From contig JBEKKV010000004.1 in NCBI GenBank assembly GCA_050010555.1, forward strand, positions 17,137 to 81,136: a stretch of 64,000 nucleotides of DNA, given 5' to 3'. Every line of letters starts with the position of its first letter. Positions within the stretch are counted from its first letter, which is position 1. This DNA comes from JALHUB01 sp050010555 (lineage in GTDB: Bacteria; Chloroflexota; Dehalococcoidia; DSTF01; JALHUB01). Under the pieces are notes generated by a model, which was not told where the DNA came from, ran no database searches, and saw only the letters and a program-made list of their open reading frames with translations. Made by a program: the position numbers and the translations under genes. This document shows, in pieces, positions 8,031 to 14,142 of this stretch.

Positions 8031-9803
8031 CTAGTAGGACAGTGAGAACCTGTCGACGCGCAGGTTGCGGTCGCATGTGCCGTAGTAGTCGTTGTCGAAG
8101 ATGATCTTGATCAGATGGCCTCCCGCCGGTATCGATACGGGCGAAGTGTAGGGAGCCCATCGCGTCGCGTATACGTACGTGGACATTACGGTTGCTCCGT
8201 CAACGTTGACCACCATGTGGGGCGCCCCATTGCATTGGTCGCCTTTGGCCCAAACCGTCAAGCTGGTCACGCCCCTCGGCAGGGTCAGCGTTCGCCAGAT
8301 CAGCGCGTTGGACCAGATTAGCATTGCTCGGCCGTCGCTTGCACTGGGGCTTACGTAGACGGCGCCTGCGTTGCTGGGGAACAACCGCATCGCGTCACCG
8401 TCGAAGGCGAGCGCGGTGCCACCGACCGGCGTCGGCGTGATTGTCGGCGGAACGGGCGTCGCTGTCGGAGTCCACGGCACGGGTGTCGCAGTGGGCGTCG
8501 GCGGCACGGATGTTGCGGTTGGCGTCGACGGCGCCAGCGTGGCCGTCGCTGTCGGGCGGACCGGCGTAGGTGTTGGAGTCTTGGGCACCGGCGTACTCGT
8601 CGGAACCAATGTCGCGGTTGGCGTCGACGCCGCCGGCGTGTTCGTGGGACGCGGCGTGGCCGTCGCTGTCGGGAGGGCCGGCGTAGCTGTCGGAGTCCGC
8701 GGCACAGATGTCGCAGTGGGTGTCGGCGGGACGGAAGTCGTAGTCGGCGTCGACGGCGCCGGCGTGTTCGTCGGACGCGGCGTGCTCGTGGCTGTCGGCG
8801 GCAGCGGCGTGCTTGTGGGACGCGGCGTGCTCGTCGCGGTCGGCACAACGGTCAGTGGTGGTGGTGTCGCAGTCGCCGAGGACCCGTTGGCAAGAGCATT
8901 TACCCTGGAGTTGAACATGCCGCACTCGTATTTGATGTCTTGCGGCAGGTTCCAGCTCTGGGTGTTCGTCGCGTCGTAGTCTTCGATCCCCGGACCGAAG
9001 AGCAGCTTATCGATGTACGGCGAAAGCCCTGTCAGTTTGTCCTGTACCAACCAGCTCTCGACGAAGGTGGAACGCCGACCATTCAGACACTGGGAGTTGC
9101 CCAGCGGTATCTGCCAGACACCGATCTTGCGACCCATCGTTTGGCTGATCGCCTTGAACCAGTCCTCGAACATCTGAATCTGCGAGGCGGGCCAGGGATA
9201 AGTCCCCTTGTATTCCTGGTCGCGGTCCGAAACGTCAACGTAGATTGATTGCATGCGATCGCCGCCGGCGGCCAGCCAGCAGTCCTTCCAGCTTGCAGCG
9301 TCGGAGTCTGCCCCGACGTACGGGAGATTCCAGGGGCTCATGAAGAAGCCAAGGTTGGCGTTCGACGGGGCTGTCGACAGGAACCTGTCGACCACCTGCT
9401 TGCCCGTCGTAGCACAGGCGTTGGCGTTGCGGATGTAGCCGAACATGTCCGGCTCGACGACGACATCGACGGCGCGCCCGTCGGCCCGAATCGCATTCAT
9501 TGCGTCGTCCCAAGTCGTCAAGTCAGGCGTCGTGCTGTCGTAGTTCGTGTAGATGACCAGCACGGGCTTCTTGCCGTTTGCGTAGGCGGTGTTGATGTAG
9601 TCGGGGATGATACTTGTGCCGCCGGGGACGATGTACTTGTAAACATAGGTCAGCCCTGACGGCTCACTCGGAATCTGACTGGAATAGGCATCCACGCCTA
9701 TTGGTATGGTTGTTTGGGCGCTGGACGGCGCCGTCCGAAGCGCCAGGAACGACACAAACGCAGTCGCAGTCAGCGCCAGGCTGAAAAGAAGATACTTCCT
9801 CAT
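8031..9803 (-). CDS. Secreted putative carbohydrate-active protein with Thr/Pro linker and C-terminal CBM-like domain
   Basis: The 590-aa product has a signal peptide (MRKYLLFSLALTATAFVSFL, predicted cleavage near SSAQ). Next comes a roughly 280-aa globular domain with TIM-barrel-like strands (IPIGVDAYSS, KPVLVIYTNYD, VDVVVEPDMFGYI, NLGFFMSPWNLP). Then a roughly 145-residue linker made almost only of Thr, Pro, Ala, Ser and Val, and a C-terminal domain of about 125 aa. The last domain (SLTVWAKGDQCNGAPHMVV ... YYGTCDRNLRVDRFSLSY) resembles calcium-dependent xylan-binding modules of the CBM36/60 type. A secreted glycan hydrolase or lyase is plausible, perhaps acting on the polymer made next door; the catalytic family was not identified. 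A good ribosome site (GGGAGG) lies 7 nt before the ATG. Confidence 0.7.
   Translation of the reverse strand: MRKYLLFSLALTATAFVSFLALRTAPSSAQTTIPIGVDAYSSQIPSEPSGLTYVYKYIVPGGTSIIPDYINTAYANGKKPVLVIYTNYDSTTPDLTTWDDAMNAIRADGRAVDVVVEPDMFGYIRNANACATTGKQVVDRFLSTAPSNANLGFFMSPWNLPYVGADSDAASWKDCWLAAGGDRMQSIYVDVSDRDQEYKGTYPWPASQIQMFEDWFKAISQTMGRKIGVWQIPLGNSQCLNGRRSTFVESWLVQDKLTGLSPYIDKLLFGPGIEDYDATNTQSWNLPQDIKYECGMFNSRVNALANGSSATATPPPLTVVPTATSTPRPTSTPLPPTATSTPRPTNTPAPSTPTTTSVPPTPTATSVPRTPTATPALPTATATPRPTNTPAASTPTATLVPTSTPVPKTPTPTPVRPTATATLAPSTPTATSVPPTPTATPVPWTPTATPVPPTITPTPVGGTALAFDGDAMRLFPSNAGAVYVSPSASDGRAMLIWSNALIWRTLTLPRGVTSLTVWAKGDQCNGAPHMVVNVDGATVMSTYVYATRWAPYTSPVSIPAGGHLIKIIFDNDYYGTCDRNLRVDRFSLSY
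8425..8870 (-). repeat. Tandem Thr/Pro-coding repeats (linker)
   Basis: The stretch codes for degenerate repeats of the type TPTATSVP/RPTNTPAP. At DNA level short GTCGGCGT/GTCGGAGT units recur every 12 to 60 nt. Such linkers join catalytic and binding modules in secreted glycan-active proteins. Their internal recombination makes the length prone to change between strains. Confidence 0.8.
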
Positions 9804-9979
9804 ACTCTACCCTCCTCCCTCACTCGGAACTGGCCACCCGACGGGACGCAGACAAAACGAGAGGCCTTCCGGAATGTCCGGCCGGCCTCCACGTCAGTCG
9901 CGAAAGGTGTCCCGCGGGCGATGTCTGGATGGATGGACGTTAGGCTAAGAGGACCGCCCCTTTCTTCGATACTTCTCAT
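9800..9979 (-). CDS. Candidate 59-codon ORF coupled to the secreted-protein gene
   Basis: An ATG at 9977-9979 follows a near-perfect ribosome site (GGGAGGAGG, about 5 nt before the start). The frame runs 59 codons and stops in a TGA that overlaps the next ATG (ATGA). The product starts MRSIEERGGPLSLTSIHPDI and has no hydrophobic segment or family motif that I recognise. The strong ribosome site and overlapping stop argue for translation. Equally, it may be a leader ORF whose translation controls the hairpin at 9854-9889 within it. No homolog is known to me. Confidence 0.4.
   Translation of the reverse strand: MRSIEERGGPLSLTSIHPDIARGTPFATDVEAGRTFRKASRFVCVPSGGQFRVREEGRV
9854..9889 (-). terminator. 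Terminator-like hairpin inside the leader of the secreted-protein gene
   Basis: On the minus strand GAGGCC (9884-9889) pairs with GGCCTC (9861-9866), with an inner CCGG/CCGG pair, followed by TCGTTTTG. It lies about 50 nt before the secreted-protein start and inside the small upstream ORF, so it could attenuate transcription when that ORF is not translated. Confidence 0.4.
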
Positions 9980-10084
9980 TCACCCCTCCTCCCAGCAACG
10001 ACGAAGTATTGATGTCGATGCGGATGCTAGCCGAGGGAACTCAAGGAATTGTTGTCGATTTGTAAAAATCCCTGGATTCGCCTT

Positions 10085-10128
10085 CGGCTCGCATAGATTC
10101 GGGCGGCGCCCGTCTATGGCACGAGCCG
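10085..10128. repeat. 44-nt inverted repeat
   Basis: CGGCTCG at 10085-10091 is complementary to CGAGCCG at 10122-10128. Inside, CATAGA/TCTATG and GGGCG/CGCCC continue the pairing, forming a long stem with small bulges. It has no T run on either side. It lies in the otherwise gene-free 9980-10498 stretch and may be an end-of-transcript structure or a remnant repeat. Confidence 0.5.
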
Positions 10129-10314
10129 AGCAAGCGCGCTGATGGGACTTTTGGAGGATTGGTCGAGACCGCGCCCTCAAATGTGCGCTGCACTGCTTCC
10201 GCCCCTCCTCGACTCGACTTGAATATCGGCATAAGCCCGATATTCTGCTGTTCTTCCCTGAAACCCCAACCCCGCGAGCCAGCATACATCAGCGGCTCCG
10301 GCAAGGGGAATAAG

Positions 10315-10369
10315 GATTTGCCCTCAATTCTTGGCCGGCGGGAAGAAGAAGATTTGCCCTCAATTCTTG
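10315..10369. repeat. Two perfect 19-nt direct repeats upstream of the MarR gene
   Basis: The segment GATTTGCCCTCAATTCTTG occurs at 10315-10333 and again, identically, at 10351-10369, a period of 36 nt. The second copy ends 18 nt before the -35 element of the predicted marR promoter. A pair of regulator-binding sites on roughly the same helix face (36 nt is about 3.4 turns) is possible. Confidence 0.7.
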
Positions 10370-10387
10370 CAGAAAAACGCAAAAGGC

Positions 10388-10416
10388 TTGACAATTCGGT
10401 ATCATTCAAGTTACCA
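10388..10416 (+). promoter_or_regulatory. marR promoter with overlapping dyad
   Basis: A consensus TTGACA (10388-10393) is followed 17 nt later by a weak -10 (TTACCA, 10411-10416). A dyad GGTA-N10-TACC (10398-10401 and 10412-10415) sits between and over the -10. This is the placement expected of an autorepressor operator for a MarR-type protein. Confidence 0.45.
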
Positions 10417-10498
10417 AAGAAGTACGTCCGAATGACCGCCCAAGGACAAGGCTCCAATCGAAGGAGCGCCAAGTAAAACGAAAGGAAGGACCTGACTA

Positions 10499-10996
10499 GT
10501 GCCAAGAAAAGCCCCTGCCGCAAAGACCGCCGGAGCAGGCAAAGCCCAAGTGAATGGTGAGTGGCAGCCGTTGTATCAGGCATACAACGCTGTCTTCAAG
10601 GTGCAAGAGTCTGCGCTCATACCGCAGGGAATCTCCCTGCCACAGTTGCAGCTCCTGGGCCTTCTCGCCCGCGAGCGACGGCCGCTGACCATCAGCGCCC
10701 TCGCCAAGTGGATGGTGAAGGAGCCGAACAGCCTGACCGGCCTCGTCGACCGCACGGAGGCGAAGGGTTGGGTGCACACGCACGGCGACCCCAAGGACCG
10801 CCGCAAGAGGCTGGTTGAGTTCACGAAGCCCGGCGTCAAGAAATTCGAAGACGCTTCGGCAGTGGCCGACCAGGCGGCAGCGAAGCTGTTCAGCGCGCTG
10901 ACTCCCGCTGAGAAAGAGCACCTGAAGTCGTCCTGCGAGAAGATCCGCGACGCCGCTGCGGCCGATCTCTCTCGCAAGCCCGGAGTTCGCGCCTAG
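10499..10996 (+). CDS. MarR-family winged-helix transcriptional regulator
   Basis: The 165-aa protein has the MarR fold order: a basic N-terminal tail rich in Lys/Ala, dimerisation helix (PLYQAYNAVFKVQESAL), LPQLQLLGLLARE, the recognition helix region (LTISALAKWMVKEPNSLTGLVDRTEAKGWV), and the beta-wing with the HGDPKDRRKRLVEFT signature (DxRxxxxxLT). It starts with GTG behind an AAGGA site. The dyad over its own promoter suggests autoregulation, and the gene lies just upstream of the Hdr/MetF operon in the same direction. It might control that operon, but nothing in sequence proves it. Confidence 0.88.
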   Translation: MPRKAPAAKTAGAGKAQVNGEWQPLYQAYNAVFKVQESALIPQGISLPQLQLLGLLARERRPLTISALAKWMVKEPNSLTGLVDRTEAKGWVHTHGDPKDRRKRLVEFTKPGVKKFEDASAVADQAAAKLFSALTPAEKEHLKSSCEKIRDAAAADLSRKPGVRA

Positions 10997-11105
10997 AGAA
11001 CGAGGCACGTCCGCGCCGTCGCCGGCCGCCGGCACCTCACCGCTCGACCCGCCGTTTCGACGGCTGAGCGAAGTGGAGCTGTAACCGGCCGACGCTGCGA
11101 TCCCT

Positions 11106-11147
11106 GGGCCGCTCGGCCTGCCTGGTGATAGGCCTGCCGAGCGGCCC
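11106..11147 (+). terminator. 12-bp GC-rich hairpin after marR
   Basis: GGGCCGCTCGGC at 11106-11117 is perfectly complementary to 11136-11147, with an 18-nt loop. It is followed by CTCCCCTG, without a T run. It separates the regulator from the Hdr operon promoter. The remaining 10997-11105 shows nothing recognisable. Confidence 0.5.
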
Positions 11148-11162
11148 TCCCCTGCCCCCGAC

Positions 11163-11219
11163 TTGACATTGCCCCGGTTTCCGCGGATCATATAAGCAGG
11201 CTAACGGTAACCGGTTGCC
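11163..11219 (+). promoter_or_regulatory. Predicted promoter and palindrome of the Hdr/MetF operon
   Basis: A perfect -35 TTGACA lies at 11163-11168; the -10 is most likely within GATCATATAAG (11186-11196), though the best TATA match gives a long spacer. Immediately downstream a near-palindrome GGTAACCGGTTGCC (11206-11219, one mismatched pair) lies where an operator would block initiation. Confidence 0.4.
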
Positions 11220-11332
11220 GCATTCGACAAGCTGGGCGAAGCATTCTTGCCCCGTGGTGGGCCGTTCCCTTGTCTCGATGATTGTGGCAGACTAGATTGC
11301 AGCCCGTTGCAATCGGAGGGACGTCTGCGGAT

Positions 11333-11803
11333 ATGGAAGGCAGCTTGAACGAGAGCGGAGCCGTTGCGGCTCCTCCTTCCGACCCCACGCTGGACGTCGT
11401 CTTATTCCGCTGCGTCACGTTGCCGCCGGGCGGCGCGATCCGGGAAGCCGCGCCCGCCAGACAGCCCGCCCCGCCTTCTGTGCGGGAGATCCGCGTCCCC
11501 TGTGCCGGGAAGCTCCAGCCGGAGCACTTCCTCAAGGCATTCGAGCAAGGAGTCGACCTCGTGCTCGTGGCGACTTGCGGCGACGGCCGCTGCCGCTACC
11601 TAGAGGGACGACGCCGCGTCGAACGACGAATCGACTTCGTGAAAGACATCCTGGACGACATCGGCATCGGCGGGAAACGACTGGCTCTGATCGAGCCGGC
11701 GCCGGACGGCGGCGAGGGCGACCTCGCTCAAGCCGCAGCCACGGCGCTTGCCGGCCTCCAGCCGAGCCCGCTGTCCAGGAGCGCTAACCAGAGAGGCGGT
11801 TAA
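11333..11803 (+). CDS. MvhD-like protein, divergent copy lacking the N-terminal Cys motif
   Basis: The product (156 aa) resembles the second MvhD of the operon in its core: VPCAGK (Cys57), TCGDGRC (Cys82, Cys87) and DDIGIGGKRL. MvhD carries a [2Fe-2S] cluster that feeds electrons to HdrA. Here the usual N-terminal CCxxC block is replaced by VVLFRC (a single Cys27) and a Pro/Ala-rich stretch, so cluster binding may be changed or lost. I prefer the ATG at 11333 with GGAGGG 12 nt upstream; an in-frame TTG at 11282 would add 17 residues. It is the first gene of the operon, 1 nt before metF. Confidence 0.65.
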   Translation: MEGSLNESGAVAAPPSDPTLDVVLFRCVTLPPGGAIREAAPARQPAPPSVREIRVPCAGKLQPEHFLKAFEQGVDLVLVATCGDGRCRYLEGRRRVERRIDFVKDILDDIGIGGKRLALIEPAPDGGEGDLAQAAATALAGLQPSPLSRSANQRGG

Positions 11804-11804
11804 G

Positions 11805-12695
11805 ATGAGTCAGGCTACGGAGACATCGACTCTGGCGCGGACGCTGGAAGACGGCCGCCGCGTCGTTACCGCGGAGCTCGTCGCGGCCGGCGTCCGAGAC
11901 GCGGACGGCGTGAGAACGCTTGCCGCCGCGTTTCCCTCCTCGCTGGACGCACTCGTCGTCTCCAGCGGCGGCGAACGGGCCATCTCCGCCGTTGTCTCCT
12001 CCACGCTGCTGGCGGCGCAAGGCGTCGAGCCCGTGCTGGCGCTGCTGACCCGCGACCGCAACCGCGAAGCCCTTCTTGCTGACGCCGCCGGAGCCGCCGC
12101 CATGGGCGTCCGGAACATCCTTTGCCTGCCCGGCGACCACCAATCGCTTGGGTTCCAGCCGGAGGCCGCCGGTGTTTACGACGTCGATCCGGTCCAGCTC
12201 ATCCAACTGCTCGCCGAGGCCGCGGACGGTGCGCCCTTCTCGCTCTTCGTCGGCGCCGAAGCTTATCCGCACCTGCGCCCGCTGGAGCTGAGCCTCATCG
12301 ACGCGCGCAAGAAGGCGAAGGCCGGCGCCCGCTTCCTTCTGACCAGCCCCGTTTTCGATGCCGCGTCATTCGTCGAATGGCTCGACGCCGCGCGGCAGGA
12401 GAAGATTGACGAGCATGCCGCCATCATCGCCTCTGTCCAGCCTTTGGCGGACGTAGCGCAGGCGGAAGCGCTCCAGCGCCGCGGCCGCGTCCCGGAAGCC
12501 GTCGTTGCGCGCCTCAGGGACGCGACAGACGCCGCATCCGAAGGTATCGCTATCTGCGCGGAGACCGCGTCGAAGCTGGCCAGCCTTGAGGGCGTACGCG
12601 GCGTGCATATCGCCTGGGGCGGGACGCCGGGCGTCGCCGCCGAGGTCATCTCGCGCGCGGGCTTGAACGGCAGCGCGGGGAAAGGCGCTTCATGA
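11805..12695 (+). CDS. metF: Methylene-tetrahydrofolate reductase, MetF subunit
   Basis: The 296-aa protein matches the MTHFR TIM-barrel pattern of acetogen-type MetF: VVTAELVAAGVRDADGVRTLA near the N-terminus, PVLALLTRDRNREALLADAAGAAAMGVRNILCLPGDHQ (flavin/folate site region), FSLFVGAEAYPHL, and KAGARFLLTSPVFDAASFVEWLD. MetF reduces 5,10-methylene-THF to 5-methyl-THF, the last step of the methyl branch of the Wood-Ljungdahl pathway. The start ATG lies 1 nt after the MvhD-like stop and the end overlaps hdrC by 4 nt. With MetV and HdrABC downstream, it should work in a multi-subunit complex rather than as a stand-alone NADH enzyme. Confidence 0.87.
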   Translation: MSQATETSTLARTLEDGRRVVTAELVAAGVRDADGVRTLAAAFPSSLDALVVSSGGERAISAVVSSTLLAAQGVEPVLALLTRDRNREALLADAAGAAAMGVRNILCLPGDHQSLGFQPEAAGVYDVDPVQLIQLLAEAADGAPFSLFVGAEAYPHLRPLELSLIDARKKAKAGARFLLTSPVFDAASFVEWLDAARQEKIDEHAAIIASVQPLADVAQAEALQRRGRVPEAVVARLRDATDAASEGIAICAETASKLASLEGVRGVHIAWGGTPGVAAEVISRAGLNGSAGKGAS

Positions 12696-13258
12696 CGACC
12701 GTCATCGAACGCCCGCTCTCCCTTTCGACGCCGCCCGCGGCCCTGCAGGCGCTCCTCAAAAGCGACGCGCTCTCGTTGTGCTTCCAGTGCCGCAAGTGCA
12801 CCGCCGGCTGCCCCGTCGCGGCCGAAGCGGACGTAAAGCCGCACGAGATCGTCCGCCTGGTTCAGCTCGGCGCGACCGACGAGCTCCTGGCCAGCCGCTT
12901 CATCTGGGAGTGCACGTCCTGCGGAACCTGCGAAGCCCGCTGCCCGCAGGCGGTCGCACTGCCCGCGGCCATCGACGCGCTGCGACGCCTCTCGCGCGAA
13001 AGGAAAGTCGCCGCCGATCCCGCTGTTCCCGCCTTCAACGACATCTTCCTCGCCACGGTGCGACAGCTCGGCCGGACGCATGAGCTGGCGCTGATGGCGG
13101 CGTTCAAGCTGCGCACGCGCCGCTTCTCGCAAGACTTCGCCAGGTTCCCGACGATGCTGCGCAAGGGCAAGTTCGCGCTCCTGCCGCGCCTGCACGGCGA
13201 CCGGGCCAAGCGTCAGCGCATCTTCCGTCGCGCGCGAGAGCAAAGGAAGGCGCCGTGA
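12692..13258 (+). CDS. hdrC: Heterodisulfide reductase subunit C-like ferredoxin protein
   Basis: This 188-aa protein contains two [4Fe-4S] motifs: CFQCRKCTAGCP (Cys30, 33, 36, 40) and CTSCGTCEARCP (Cys74, 77, 80, 84). The spacing and the helix KPHEIVRLVQLGATDELL between them are typical of HdrC. It relays electrons between HdrA and HdrB. The tail is basic (RAKRQRIFRRAREQRK), as in other soluble HdrC proteins. It overlaps both neighbours by 4 nt. Confidence 0.92.
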   Translation: MTTVIERPLSLSTPPAALQALLKSDALSLCFQCRKCTAGCPVAAEADVKPHEIVRLVQLGATDELLASRFIWECTSCGTCEARCPQAVALPAAIDALRRLSRERKVAADPAVPAFNDIFLATVRQLGRTHELALMAAFKLRTRRFSQDFARFPTMLRKGKFALLPRLHGDRAKRQRIFRRAREQRKAP

Positions 13259-14142
13259 GCTACGTCTTCTACCCGGGCTGCTCGCTGGAATCGACGGCGA
13301 AGGACTACGCGCTCTCCACGAACGCGGTTGCCGCGGCCCTGGGAATCGACCTGCCGGAGCTTGCCGGCTGGACTTGCTGCGGCTCCACGGCCGCCCACCA
13401 GACCGATGCCCTGCTGGCGCTGGCGCTGCCGGCCGCCAACCTCGCCGCCGCTTCGGGAAAGACCGTGGCCGTTGCCTGCGCCGCCTGCTACAGCCGCCTG
13501 AAACTGGCGAACCATGAGATAGCAGGCGACCCGGATAGCCGCCGCCGTGTTGCCGACGCCCTCGGCGCCGACTACGACGGCTCGACGCCGGTGAAGCACG
13601 TCCTGGAGATACTGCGGGACGACGTTGGCATGGCCGCTATCGCCGACAAGGTCAAGAGGCCGCTCGCCGGCCTGCGCGTTGCCGCCTACTACGGCTGCCT
13701 CCTCGTGCGGCCGCCGTCGATAATGCGCTTCGACGACGCCGAGAACCCGGCGGTCATCGACAAGCTGATGACCGCCGCCGGCGCCGAAGCCATCGACTGG
13801 TCCGCCAAGACGGACTGCTGCGGCGCCAGCTTCTCCATAACAAAGACAGAGATCGTCCTCCGCCTCTCTCGCGCGGTCCTGACAGCAGCGCGAGAGGCCG
13901 GCGCCGACTGCATCGTCACGGCCTGCCCCCTCTGCCAGTTCAACCTGGACATGCGGCAGAGCGACATCGAGAAGAAGAACAACGAGCATTTCGGGCTGCC
14001 CGCATTCTATTTCACACAGCTCCTGGGCCTCGCGCTTGGCCTGCAATCGCAGCGACTGGGCCTGCAAAGCCTACTGGTCGACCCGCTGCCGCTGTTGACG
14101 CGAAAAGGCATCCTCCAGCCGGAGAAGGCGGTAGCGCGATGA
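13255..14142 (+). CDS. hdrB: Heterodisulfide reductase subunit B-like CCG-domain protein
   Basis: The 295-aa protein has two CCG (cysteine-rich) modules. The first has Cys9 (YPGCSLEST), Cys41-Cys42 (TCCGST), Cys75 and Cys78 (ACAAC). The second has Cys148 (YYGCLL), Cys188-Cys189 (DCCGAS), Cys224 and Cys227 (ACPLC). Both sets are complete, so it could carry the non-cubane iron-sulfur clusters seen in methanogen HdrB. It starts with GTG overlapping hdrC. In acetogen-type complexes the substrate of HdrB is not known to be a heterodisulfide; here it probably links to MetFV. Confidence 0.92.
   Translation: MSYVFYPGCSLESTAKDYALSTNAVAAALGIDLPELAGWTCCGSTAAHQTDALLALALPAANLAAASGKTVAVACAACYSRLKLANHEIAGDPDSRRRVADALGADYDGSTPVKHVLEILRDDVGMAAIADKVKRPLAGLRVAAYYGCLLVRPPSIMRFDDAENPAVIDKLMTAAGAEAIDWSAKTDCCGASFSITKTEIVLRLSRAVLTAAREAGADCIVTACPLCQFNLDMRQSDIEKKNNEHFGLPAFYFTQLLGLALGLQSQRLGLQSLLVDPLPLLTRKGILQPEKAVAR

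Noticed and set aside
8425..8870. Short repeated units that could look like a CRISPR-like array
   Set aside because: The units are irregular, in frame, and code for a Thr/Pro linker; there are no constant repeats with unique spacers.
10315..10369. Minimal CRISPR array (two 19-nt repeats)
   Set aside because: There are only two copies, a 17-nt spacer and no cas genes; a pair of regulatory sites is more likely.
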